Positions 1-10,284 of a stretch of 64,000 bases of DNA are shown one piece after another. The stretch covers positions 18,708,452-18,772,451 of the forward strand of contig NC_088712.1 in NCBI RefSeq assembly GCF_963576615.1, read 5' to 3'. The DNA comes from Watersipora subatra (lineage: Eukaryota; Bryozoa; Gymnolaemata; Cheilostomatida; Watersiporidae). The position numbers were made by a program, and so were the translations under genes. Position 1 is the first letter of the stretch; every line of letters begins with the position of its first letter. A model generated the notes under the pieces. That model was not told the DNA's origin, made no database searches, and saw nothing but the letters and a program-made list of their open reading frames with translations.

Positions 1-200
1 ATTGTCATGGCAATAGCAAGTTCACCGTGCAATTCCATGCAAAGGAAGCTTCAAAATATTAGCGTGAGTGAAAGTCACAAAAAGGTTTTGTATTTATCCT
101 GCAGAGTATTCTGTTCAAAATAATATATATTTTTAGGTACAAAAATGTATGTATAATTGATTCTCAAGGTATTGCATAAATACCTGTATAGCATGCTTTA
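1..200. repeat. partial copy of the 30.0/46.1 kb MITE family, cut by the window edge
   Basis: The stretch around 150-185 (attgattctcaaggtattgc and onward) matches the 3' part of the elements at 30,044-30,734 and 46,080-46,502 almost base for base. The block around 85-125 (tatttatcctgcag...) matches them more loosely. No terminal repeat is visible because the window begins inside the copy. This is a by-eye alignment only. Confidence 0.4.
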
Positions 201-1176
201 TGGAGTTGTGCATATTTTAACACTGCTAATATGTTACATAACAACACAAAAAAACATCCCAAATTTTTCAACACTGGCAGTGGTTGCTCGGAGACCATAA
301 TTTTATTGATGAACAACTTGCAATTTGACTTATTCAACAGCTACATTCAAATTAGCCTAAACAAATATTGTACTTAGCTTTGCAGATTGTTTAAATAAAA
401 AGAGAATGCATTTTTAAGTAAGTTATGATATGAATTTTATGGTTTCATCCAACAATTGTGGAAAATAGATTATATAAAAATGGCACACAAATTGACCCAA
501 GCTCTACAACAAGAAACTAATGACAATCATATGTATGCTGAAACTAGGGAAGTCTTAAAGTTGTATATTTGGTACAGGTAATGTTGAATCATTGAAATGT
601 TATAAAACAAAGCATAACATTTTATATTTATATAAATTTATTGTATTGTTTTTTTTTATATAATTTTACTCAAAGACAATTAGAGAGGTTGTTTCATAGT
701 ACTGTAGACACTTCTATAACAAATACCTTCCAAAAACATAAACACCAAATAACATATATTATTTATAGGGTGTTTTTGTTTTTGCACTACAAAAATTTCT
801 TGCTAACTTAAGGTGTTTTGTCGGCGACTTTTCAAGTTTAATTCAAAGGGTTACCAGTTTCATTGCACTTGAAAAAAAAAAATTATGTGTGTATTGTGTT
901 ATTTCTATTAAAAATACAACTTCCAGTACATTGTACTCGGTCTTGATAGATCGTCAGATGTGTCGGCCAAAAAATAGATAGCTGCGCAATTCTTCATTAA
1001 TACTCAATGACAATCGATTGCCGCAAAAGTTACACCCTCAATCTACCGATTTAAATGTCATGAGTTGGACTATCATCAAATTTTTTTTTTTCTAACCATC
1101 AGTTGTATGTACAGATAGAAAAAAACAGGGAGTACCACTTTTTATAGTGATCATACTTCAGTGTTTTTTACTATAG
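201..1176. other. AT-rich, nothing recognised
   Basis: No reading frame of convincing composition, no RNA gene and no terminal repeat was seen. Only poly-A/T runs and simple AT-rich sequence are present. Confidence 0.6.
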
Positions 1177-1385
1177 ACATAACAGTGTTTACAGGTATAT
1201 TAGTTTCACTTTTTGTGATAGACCTCAATGTTAAAAAAACTAAACAAATTGTATTGAAAATTTACGCTCATCATAAAATTATTGTAAAATTTCTGCAGTC
1301 ATGTTCTATGAACCCGGTTGAATTTATCAGAAATAGTAAAAGTCTGTCGGTGGAAACTAATACAATTAGCCCAACTAATATAAAG
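1177..1385 (+). CDS. candidate internal exon, unrecognised
   Basis: The open frame begins after a pyrimidine-rich acceptor (ttttttactatag). A second possible acceptor lies at 1193-1194. It ends at a strong donor, AAAG|GTAAGC, leaving phase 0. The peptide (…IDLNVKKTKQIVLKIYAHH…) is basic with no motif I recognise. The support is the splice signals and open frame only. It could belong to the same + strand gene as the exons further downstream, but the phases do not let me join it to the next candidate directly. Confidence 0.3.
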
Positions 1386-2265
1386 GTAAGCCTAGTCTTT
1401 CTTTTTCACATGATCAAATGCATGAGCTTGAGAAGATTACATAATAAATTAGGCCATTTATATGTAATTACCTGTTTGTACAACATAAAATTCCTATCTA
1501 TTTACTTCTAGACTTTTACTAGCACATTGTAGAAGTGCCTACTGTAGCAATTGTTTTAAAATTATATGAAAATTTCTGCCTAAAGTTAATTGTGCTTCAG
1601 TTAGTCTGCTAGCTCTAGTTTAGTTAGTTGTGAGCAGATTTGGAAGAAGTTTAAATGATTTTGATTAAAAGTACTCTGGAAAAGTTTTTAAATTCTTTTT
1701 TATATTTTATTGTTAATGAAAGTTTTTTATATTAATAAACTTTTTTCGCCCAATATATAAAATTCATTTAATATTTTTAACACTAAAAATATAAAGTAAA
1801 ATATACCTGAAATATACAAAAGGTATTATGAACAGTCCTAGATCAAAGTTTTGTATGTTTTAATAGCTGAATCAAAGCTCGAAAAAAGCTTTTAAACTGT
1901 TTTTGGAATAGTCCATACATAGCGATTGGTATAGTCTAGCAGCTCTAGAACTTATAGTCTGGTCATATAACTTGGTTGACACTTGCTAATGAGAAGGAAT
2001 TGTTGGAAGTTTTGGTCCTTACAAGTTGAAACAATCCCTGAATAAAATAACGATATTCAAGCAAAAGTATAGGATGACTTTTTTCTTTTTAAAATCTGTT
2101 GCTAAGAAACCTGCCAAACTGATTGAGAATAAACATTAATTTATCATAAAAACATGACTATACTGGCAGATTATATGATATAGATACAACATATTTGGCA
2201 GCATTAACTCATATCTTCAGTTAGAGACTTCTTTATCTCCTAAAAATAGTCCCCTAATGCTGCAG

Positions 2266-2527
2266 GCTGCTGCTAGTACAAATAGTTACAGATACTAGTT
2301 ATTTGATGTCACGCAATGCATTTAAAACTAACATATACTCTAAAATTAGAACTAAATTTGATGATGCATGTTACTGGGCAAATTCCATTAACAAAGATTT
2401 TAAAACACCATTGATCGTTTTAGGTTACAAGCAACAAGTTCAAAAATATATCACCATAACAAGCAAAAATTCGACAAGTTTTTGGTGGATGAAAAAAAGC
2501 CCTCGCAATGTCAAGAGAATTTTATGA
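2266..2527 (+). CDS. candidate terminal exon, unrecognised
   Basis: The frame is open from a possible acceptor (…atgctgcag|g) to a TGA at 2525-2527. The peptide contains …KFDDACYWANSINKDFKTP… and a FWWMKK segment. A canonical AATAAA follows 55 bases after the stop, which is why I read this as a last exon. No family is recognised. The acceptor phase does not match the phase-0 donor of the 1177-1385 candidate, so the two may belong to different transcripts or an exon is missing. Confidence 0.3.
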
Positions 2528-2581
2528 CTACTCTTCTGTCTATAGGTATCTGTTTAATTATTATCTCATCTGTTCCTCTCA

Positions 2582-2587
2582 AATAAA
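2582..2587 (+). promoter_or_regulatory. polyadenylation signal AATAAA
   Basis: This is a canonical hexamer about 55 bases 3' of the candidate stop codon at 2527. It is meaningful only if the upstream exon is real. Confidence 0.3.
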
Positions 2588-2599
2588 ATGTTTTTTGTA

Positions 2600-3887
2600 C
2601 AATAATTATTTACCTGTGATTTGAGAGTTCTGTTTTTATCTGTAACAAAACATGAAAATCAATTTGATTTTTCTTGAAAACCTTTTTGCACTGTGACCTA
2701 GATCTTACCATAAAGTTAATTTTAGTTATACATAATTATGTTAATCTTTGCAATACAATGGTTTTGATTCATGATAGTTTTCTCTTAATGTTTGACTCCA
2801 TCATATTAAAATAGGTGACAAGTCTGAAATTAATTATATTTGAACAGATTACATCCCAACCACCATAAATAGCAAAGTGAAAACTAAAGATTACTAATAG
2901 AAGTGATCTAGTATCTAAAGATGGACCCTTTGAGTGAATCTTGTTGATCAGCTGACCAACAAGCAATACTGGAATAGCCTAAAGTGTGGCAATGTGCGAA
3001 TAATAAAAAAATTTAAGCACAAAAGTTAGTGTTGATTGCTAAATTTACTTTCTATCAATTAGTAATTTTTACCCAAAGATATTTAGTAAATAAAACTAGT
3101 AACTTGAGCAAGTATAAATTTTTGCTGCAATATAAGTTGATAATTAAACTTACATCAGCATTAGAAAAAAATATTACCTCATGATCTCGAATACAATCAT
3201 TAACATGAAGCAGGCTTTGCAATGCTAAAATCATCAATGGTTGGCAGATGCTATACGTACGACTATGGTTTATCCAATGTATACTCAATTTAATGTGTAG
3301 TGGTTGCCGTATTTGTTTGCAAAAAATGTTCCTAGTTCTGATGAACAGCAAAGTGTACTTTGTGTTGAAATATTCTAATATATATAACCGTAAAACCCAA
3401 CTGACTTTTACAATCACAGGCATGTAAATGTGAAATTAATAAATGCTTCCATGAATCCTATCATTAATAAAATTTTACATTTTAATTTTTAGTAACCCTG
3501 CCATGCTCTTTTTGTTCAATCAACAATGTGGAGTTGTTTGCATAGGCAAATAATTGTATTGATTTTGGTGAAGGAAAAAGTGCCGGAAAACTTTACCACA
3601 GCTGTAAATAGAGAGCTGAACATCTCCGATTGTAAAATAGTATTTGATTGCAGACATATATAACATGTATGAAACATTACGATTCTCGATTACGAGTTTC
3701 CAACTCTCATCACTTTTTGTGTTACGCTATAAGCACAAGGTCGTTCAACTCTCTAACTATGAGTCTTATTCTTCAGAATTTATTAGCTTTGCTATCCCAT
3801 TGACCTTACCAATATATCTTATGTTTTTCTTATTATATGTTCAGTTTATTTCATGAATGACTGAAATATGTAGTTGCATGTTTTTAG
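2600..3887. other. AT-rich non-coding, nothing recognised
   Basis: Short ORFs on both strands here lack coding character and splice context. No repeat family was recognised. Confidence 0.5.
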
Positions 3888-4042
3888 CAAAAAACAACTT
3901 TATAGAAAGTGACAAAGACGAGGTTGAAACCGTTGGAGCACTATGTGCAGATTTTAATAATGACGAAATAGCAGAATGCTTAGATGAATCGTACAAAGTT
4001 TTGTTTACAGACGGAATAGTTTGTTGGGAAAAAATCATTCTG
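3888..4042 (+). CDS. candidate internal exon, acidic segment
   Basis: The exon runs from acceptor gtttttag| to donor CTG|GTAAAT. It needs one base from the previous exon and ends in phase 0. The peptide is acidic (…NNFIESDKDEVETVGALCAD… then …NDEIAECLDESYKVLFTD…) and looks coding. There is no recognisable domain. It may be an upstream exon of the zinc-finger-repeat gene that ends at 9,295; the phase-0 end is compatible with that, but missing exons prevent a firm link. Confidence 0.35.
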
Positions 4043-4720
4043 GTAAATATTTTTAATTATAAGGTATTTTATTGCTTGTACGTTTTCTCAGCTCCCTAGT
4101 CCAAGCATGAAGTTTAAATCAATAAATTCGGGTTCAGAAATACTCAATAAAGTTCACATAACTGCCTTGTATATCGGAACTGGAAGTGAACATTTATATT
4201 TTAATTTAAAAATTTATATGTGAGATCCACTTACTGATTTAGTTGGTTGTAGCTATCTATATATATGTTCTGCATCACTCTATGCCATAAAAACTGGTAA
4301 AAACCCATTTTGTAACACGCATTGACTTTTTTAAGGTACAATACTAACTAAACCAACACATAAAGCATTGCATTGTGTCTTTTCTACCGACAAATATAAA
4401 TAAATCTATTATATTGAGGGTTTCTAGTTCTGAAGTAGCAATAAAAGCCATTAGGTCCTTCCGGTAGCTCCACCATCTGCTTGGAACAAAAACCAAAACC
4501 ATTACAAGCAGTGTACTATGTAAATAAAGTCTTAGTATATATTGTTCTCTATAATTAATTCATTACTATTTAAAAATTAATTCTTAGACTGACATACCTG
4601 CCAGGTAGAGTAATCATTTTATATCAAAAAGTGAAAGTTTGTATCAGTTAAGATGATTTTTTTATTTGTAGTCTACAATAATACTCTAAATGGGTTTCTA
4701 AATTTTTGGCCATTGTTTGT
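4043..4720. other. AT-rich, nothing recognised
   Basis: No convincing ORF, RNA gene or repeat was seen between the candidate exon and the LINE remnant. Confidence 0.5.
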
Positions 4721-4913
4721 TTGTATGTTTGTTTGTATTTTCATCAAAGAATAAAAAAAAAACATAATAGAAAAATCAATCCATATTTAATGATGAGGGC
4801 CCACGTGCACAATAGCGTAGCTAGTCGAGGTGCAGAGCCCGGGTAGACAGTCAACAAAAACAAAAGTTCATTTACTGCAAAAAAAGCTATGTAAGAGAGT
4901 CAAGGAGCCATTG

Positions 4914-5744
4914 TTACAGAATAGTTCGAAAAACAGTGTGATTTTCATTCCGCCTCAATTTGACCGGCAGTTTATTCCAGGCAGCCGCCAGCTGGTAAGC
5001 ACAATGCCTGTGGCCAACAGCGAAGGTCGAAGGTGGCAAGGGAAGAGAAAATTGAGAGTTTCTGGCATCATAAGGTGGATCTGGCTTAGATTTAACATAG
5101 CTTTTAAATTCAGAATGAGCCAATGTGCAAATACGTGAAAGATATAATTCATGAATAGGTAGAATATTTGCTTTTTTGTAAAGATCAGAAGTATGATAGG
5201 TGGGGGGTTTATTAAAAATTATTCTCAATAGTCGATTTTGAATTACCAAAATTTTATTTAGGTGACTCCGTGGTGCATTTCCCCAAGCCTCAATACAATA
5301 GATAATTTTACTGTTGATCAGACTGTTGTAAAGCAAAATCAAAACATTTCTAGGTAATAATCCTGATGCTATATAAATCAGACCCAAGCTTTGTCTAAGT
5401 TTTGAATGGAGGCTGTAAATATGGTCTTTCCAGCTTAGTGAGCTATCAATGATAATTCCAAGAAATTTACCGTTATCTGAGTAATTCAGTTGTCTGTCAT
5501 TTAAATAAACCACTTCGTTTAATTGAAATCTGTTTTGAGGATTTTTAATTATCATATAATTAGTTTTATCTACGTTTAACGTCAGTTTATTAGCAAAACA
5601 CAAAAATTTTAACTTCTCTAGGTTCAGGTTGATTTGAGCCATGTCCCTATTTAGATTGTTACTCTCAAAAAATAAAGTGGTATCGTCTGCAAACAGAATT
5701 GTTTCAAAAGAATATGCGTTATTACGCATATTCCATGTGCACAT
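4914..5744 (-). pseudogene. 5'-truncated non-LTR retrotransposon, C-terminal half of reverse transcriptase
   Basis: This 276-residue open frame starts just before the catalytic FADDTTLF box (the RT motif with two metal-binding aspartates, residues about 18-25). It continues through the thumb (…NVDKTNYMIIKNPQ…, …GKFLGIIIDSSLSWKDHI…) into the conserved C-terminal region (…LLYNSLINSKIIYCIEAWGN…, …LYKKANILPIHELYLSRI…). That layout is typical of the CR1/Jockey group of LINEs. The endonuclease and RT fingers are missing because of 5' truncation, the usual product of incomplete target-primed reverse transcription. The 3' side reads into an AT-rich sequence with a CAAA-type tract near 4,725-4,745, which could be the 3' tail. 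It has few internal stops, so it is fairly young, but it cannot move on its own. Confidence 0.85.
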
Positions 5745-5759
5745 GCTGAGTGCTTTCCA

Positions 5760-6883
5760 ATAGGTCCATAATACTGTTTGGTTTTAAAACTCTGTCCGGT
5801 TCTTGAGAGCCAGAGCTTTTAAACACCCAGCGGCAGGCTGGTTGGTTCAAAACTAAAGAAATCCTTGACATGATCAGACATATTGCTAGTGTAATTATAA
5901 ATTAATATCTTAGTACAAAATATATTTTTATCTGTTTGTTTGAGTTGAATCTTCAGTATTCTAAGTAGAGTTTAATGTCAACTTTAAATTTTTATCTGTA
6001 AGTATTACAAAATAACTAGTGCTTTCTTGGAAAACAAAATATTTTTATTGACAATTCTCTTTGAGCATATTAAAGCAACCACAACCTTTGCTAATTGCTT
6101 GGTGCTTGCACAACATTAAAGCTTGACTGTCTTTCTCAATGTGTGTCTGTCAACCCTGGTCAAATTCTCCAACAATCGAAAAACTTTTATTAAATTTATA
6201 CCAATGAGCTCAAAATACAATGAATTCTGGTACAGCATTAGTGAAAAAATCTAGCAACCCACACCATTTTTCACCAAACAGAAAAAAATTGTTTCACTGC
6301 TTTTTGGGCAAAAACCATAACAATTCGTACATTTTTCTAAATTTGAAAAAATATTCACATTAGCATCATAGCTATTGAGCTTGCATTCATCACCACTTCA
6401 TGACTTAAAATTAGCAGTAAAATACTTGCTAACACCATCAAAATCTTTATTTCGATTTGATTTGGTTTTTTTCACAGTGAAACCTTCTGCAATAAATAAT
6501 AACTTCCAATAAAAATTGTTATTATGTTAAAGAAAGTAGATAAATATACTTGAAAATTATTAAAAACATCATTGAAATTGTGTTAATTCTGCGCAAGAAT
6601 TAATTTGATCGGTTTACGCTGTCACTTAGAAACAACATCTGTCAACAGAGCCACATGAATGCCGTTATTTCCGATTGCTAAGGTTTTTGACGCACCTTGA
6701 GCAAGCCAGAATGCTAGCCGTTAAAGTTCAAAGGGTTGAGTATAATTTGTTAAAATATACATGTCGCAAAGAAATTTGCTATTATCAAAGTAACTGTACA
6801 CAAAGCAGCAAATATTTTGTTACGCAGCATCAAACTGCAATGATGGCTGCAAACTCCTTTTTTACATCATCCTTCCCAACCAG
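5760..6883. other. AT-rich, nothing recognised
   Basis: There is no supported gene in this interval. Small ORFs have no splice or domain support. Confidence 0.5.
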
Positions 6884-6981
6884 GGCAATACATGCCTATG
6901 CATAATGATGGCACCTTGCATAATGATCTCATTGACCTTATGACAGTGCTTACTGCAATCTGCATACATGCAAAACAAAAG
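6884..6981 (+). CDS. candidate internal exon upstream of the zinc-repeat gene
   Basis: A good acceptor (pyrimidine-rich, …ccttcccaaccag|) opens a 98-base frame. It needs one base from an earlier exon and ends at donor AAAAG|GTATTG in phase 0. The peptide includes …NDGTLHNDLIDLMTVLTAIC…, which looks like a real helical segment. Because the exon at 7,700 begins in phase 0, the two can be spliced without a frame break. No family is recognised. The frame stays open past the donor to 7,131, so the donor choice is an inference. Confidence 0.35.
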
Positions 6982-7085
6982 GTATTGCTGCTGTCCGATG
7001 GTCTCTTGTGCCCAAACCAACACGCACATATTTTTAGCTGTAAAAGGGATGACAACTCAGTAGCTCAGCTCACTGGCTCTTATAA

Positions 7086-7316
7086 TTGTGGCTTATTCTG
7101 TCGCCGATTTGGTTCACCCATGATAATATAGAGATACCTGTAAGACTGTCTTCCAATTTTTTGGTAAAATGCCAGTATTTCAACAGCTCCGGCTTTCCAT
7201 ATAAGCCAGTCCTTGCTTTACTAGCCAATGACAGAAAAGCCTCTAATATTGAATTTTTATACCACATTACAAGAAATAAAATTGTCGATAGCATTCACAA
7301 ACTACTTTCAGTGTAA
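7086..7316 (+). CDS. possible exon ending at TAA with an overlapping AATAAA, unrecognised
   Basis: The open frame encodes …SNFLVKCQYFNSSGFPYKPV… and ends in a stop that sits against an AATAAA hexamer (7,316-7,321). It might be an alternative last exon of the gene whose other exons surround it. There is no domain and no strong acceptor, so it may be chance. Confidence 0.2.
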   Translation: MWLILSPIWFTHDNIEIPVRLSSNFLVKCQYFNSSGFPYKPVLALLANDRKASNIEFLYHITRNKIVDSIHKLLSV

Positions 7317-7699
7317 ATAAACTACCTTAAAATGTTTAAGATTTTTTTTTTACTTAACAAGATAACCACTTGCTGACTGTGTGGTACGTCTGAATATATT
7401 TTTTCAATTAGTACATCATAATTGACTTTGTATGTAACAAAATCAATTGATACCTATGAATTGATAAGTTGGTTTAGTTACATAATAAGAATTTATCAAT
7501 GTCACTTGCCCCTTTTGAACATCATTAAAATAATTGGTGCTAGTCAATGTAAAGGTTTAATTGCTTTGATCTGAAAAATGTTTTAAGGGCTCAAAGAATG
7601 CAACTTATTTTCTGTAAGAATCATAAAAAGTTTTTGTACTGTGCTGTGCAGTAATATGTATTTCCTCAAAAAGTATGTTATAAATATCTTTTGTTTCAG

Positions 7700-9295
7700 C
7701 TTTTTGAACTAGCTGGAACTATTATCAGCTATCAACCTCATCATGTGAAGTTAATGGTAGATAAACTGGCAAATCTCTTCAAGTCCACTGAAATTAACAC
7801 CGAGGGAGATATTGTTAACAGAAGGATTTTGCAAACTGGTTCATGGGTAAATTGTTGGAGAATGAGAATTGGTATATAGCCATAATTAATGCTTACATAA
7901 TTATAACTAATCAGCAATTGGTATTGACTTATGAAAATAATGTATTTTTGTGAATTCTTCTGGTGATGACTACAGGGATATTCTTTGACCAGCTAACAAT
8001 AGCTAACAAAACGAAAAACTAGTTTGTTAATGAATACAACATAAGGGAAATAAATATGTAACACATTTCTAAAATTTTAGACTTTAAACATTGTTTTACT
8101 ATAAAACCAGCATAATTTTAAATGGCTATTGTACTAATGTATTCATTAAAAAATTAAATTATTGCTACAACTTGTTACTAATACATTTAGATTGGTGTGA
8201 AGGCTCAAAGTAGGTTTGGTATAATTTTTTAATCACTATTACTGAGATAATAAAGCACCAAGAACAAATAATATTCCCATCAGCAGATTTATTATTTAAC
8301 TAAATTAAACACACTCAATTATTTTAGGTTACAAAGTATTGAATTTACTTTCAGTAACGAGTGACGCAAATACAATAAAACAGTACAGTAGTGAAACCTT
8401 CCATAAAAAATGTTGAATTTTTTAGGCCGCCATAAATGGTTACAAGTCATCATTTCTACCAGTAGCGGATCTTGAAGAAAACTCTACAGTTACCATCGTC
8501 ACTCAATTGACCGACGGTAGTTACGCTGCTAAAACACTCACATCTAAAAAATGCCAATGTAAAACTGTCACAAAGAAAACATTTCAGTATATATATAGAT
8601 GCAAAAATTGTGCCTTTCATATCTGTATGTTTCCTAAGTGTGACTTCACTGCAAAGTCAGCTAACACAGTTTATGGCCACCGTATATTTAAGCATCTACA
8701 AGGAAGCAAAAGTACAGCTCAGCGCCACACTGATCATAGAAAACCATCAGAATTAACAATAGAAAAATGCTGTTCGTGTGGCACAACCATTCCAATTACC
8801 GATAAGAAAAGCTGGAAATGTAAAGGTTGTCAAAAGTATATCTGCATGTACTCAAACTGCTTTAAGAAGGGAAATATTGGGACTATACGAGCACATCAAA
8901 GTTATCAGCATAGGAATGAGGAGTTATCAGACATTAACAAAGAGATGTATTGCATTTGTAAACAAATAAAGAACAGAGAATCTGGGAGATTGTATGCGAG
9001 ATGCCCCAACTCAAACTGTAACTATATATGGTGTTTAATAGATCGATGTGAAAGGATATTTTTAACAATATCAGCTCTGCACAAGCATCGAAAGATAGAC
9101 CATGCAAAAGGTTGTGGTAAAAAGATTAGTACATGTGGAAACTGTGAAAAGGTGGATAAAGAGAGAGATGGAAAAAGTAAAAGCGGTGTGTGTAGAAATT
9201 GTGGTTATTTTTGGTGTCTCATCGGTAACTGTATCCGGGAATTCAAGACAAAATGGAGATTAGAAATTCACCAAGGAAGTGCTCACAGTATTTAG
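7700..9295 (+). CDS. 3' end of a gene with four tandem zinc-ribbon plus C2H2 repeats (exons 7700-7846 and 8426-9295)
   Basis: Two exons join in phase 0. The first runs 7700-7846 (acceptor tttgtttcag|, donor ATGG|GTAAAT, encoding …LFELAGTIISYQPHHVKLM…). The second runs 8426-9295 (acceptor gaattttttag|) to a TAG stop. From residue 1 at 8507, the second exon carries four repeats of about 60 residues. Their cysteine/histidine ligands are 16,18,32,35,40,45,58,63; 89,91,105,108,113,118,130,135; 149,151,166,171,176,181,194,199; and 210,213,229,232,237,242,255,260. Each repeat therefore reads C-x(1-2)-C, C-x(2-4)-C, C-x4-C, x11-12, H-x4-H: a zinc-ribbon-like half followed by a C2H2-like half. All 32 ligands are intact, which argues for selection. 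I do not recognise the family. Nucleic-acid or protein binding in the nucleus is an inference from the zinc-finger character. Earlier exons (6,884; perhaps 3,888) are uncertain. Confidence 0.7.
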
Positions 9296-9699
9296 CTGGT
9301 CTTTTGAGATAGTTTTTTTGCTTGGTGAAACCTATTTTAAATCTAATAATTTTAGAAAAGTCATCCCCACAATGAAAGTATACTATTTGTATAATGCATA
9401 CAATTTGAACTCAATTCTAAAATGAGCAAAAGCACAAAGTTAATAATCAACATCTACAATGTTGATAAAATTTAAAAAAAACTTCACAAAGTTTATTTCT
9501 AAACCAACTTAAAGTTTATACTAGTAATAATCTTAATAATATCAAGATTCAAAATTATTATTAATTTTAAACCCCCGTCTTAGCAAGTACAGTCAAAACT
9601 AGTAAAATAACATTGATATGAATGCATTAGTGGAATACACAGTGTTGCTCAAATATTAAAAATCAGCCGATAAAAAATGATAGGTAATGTAATTGTCCA

Positions 9700-9967
9700 T
9701 CACATGCCATTATCTTGGGACATTTCTAATTTTACTCTACCGCTTTCCGTGACGGTGTGCCATCACAAATAGCACTAGGGTATTTCCACCAATATAGCAC
9801 CATATATTGCCTAACGAATTCATCAAGTTTGAGTGGCCGACTGGTAAGGGATACGACTGGCGAATGGTAGGGTTCCAAGTCAATTTATCTGCTACACAGA
9901 TTATTCAATACAAGATTTTATTAGCTATAACTGGACATGTACTGGCTCAAACTTTGAAATATATATA
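9700..9967 (+). repeat. tRNA-derived SINE-like repeat
   Basis: Around 9,833 the sequence tggccgactggtaaggg resembles an RNA polymerase III A box of a Ser/Leu-type tRNA. About 35 bases on, gggttccaagtc resembles a B box. The 3' part (cttattagctataact…ctcaaactttga) recurs at 12,425-12,490 and runs into an AT-rich tail in both places. This is how a tRNA-headed SINE with a shared tail would look. Only by-eye comparison was possible. Confidence 0.45.
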
Positions 9968-10030
9968 AAATGTGTAATATATATATATATATTATACATT
10001 TTATATATATATTATATATATATATCTGCA
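9968..10030. repeat. (TA)-rich tract with short inverted repeat
   Basis: TA dinucleotides here include a small palindrome (ataaaatgtgtaatat / atattatacattttat) and follow the SINE-like tail. Confidence 0.7.
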
Positions 10031-10162
10031 TTGGTATTTGGCATGATTATTTGCCAACAGTGAAAGGCATGAAGCTGGATTGGCATCAAATTTATTTGAG
10101 AGATACATGTATATATATATATATTTGAAAAATTATTGCGAAAAAAGTAAATATTTAGTATT

Positions 10163-10204
10163 TGCGCTACAAATTTGTTTCGTGCGAAGCACTCATCAGA
10201 CGCG
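10163..10204 (-). ncRNA. hammerhead ribozyme of a Penelope-like element
   Basis: Read on the minus strand there is a CTGATGA core box, a stem-loop GTGC-TTCG-CAC, the GAAA core box, then a short stem CAAA/TTTG closed directly. This is followed by TA at the expected cleavage point (between + strand bases 10,168 and 10,167). The outer stem GCGT/GCGC pairs 5' and 3' of the core. All invariant core positions of a hammerhead are present. The tiny directly closed stem III is the minimal type I form known from Penelope-like elements. It lies about 80 bases 3' of the PLE's GIY-YIG domain, on the same strand, where such elements carry it. It would self-cleave the element transcript. Activity is inferred, not shown. 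Confidence 0.8.
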
Positions 10205-10284
10205 ATTGTACTAAAATGAAAAGCTTTACCGAATGTGCCAAAATATCAGAAATGGGCTCGCTGTGTTAATCATGTAATTTAGTG

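Noticed and set aside
9830..9885. tRNA-like heads (also at 44.8, 47.3 and 63.9 kb) as real tRNA genes
   Set aside because: No cloverleaf with a paired acceptor stem and anticodon arm could be drawn. The AT-rich tails and repetition fit SINEs better.
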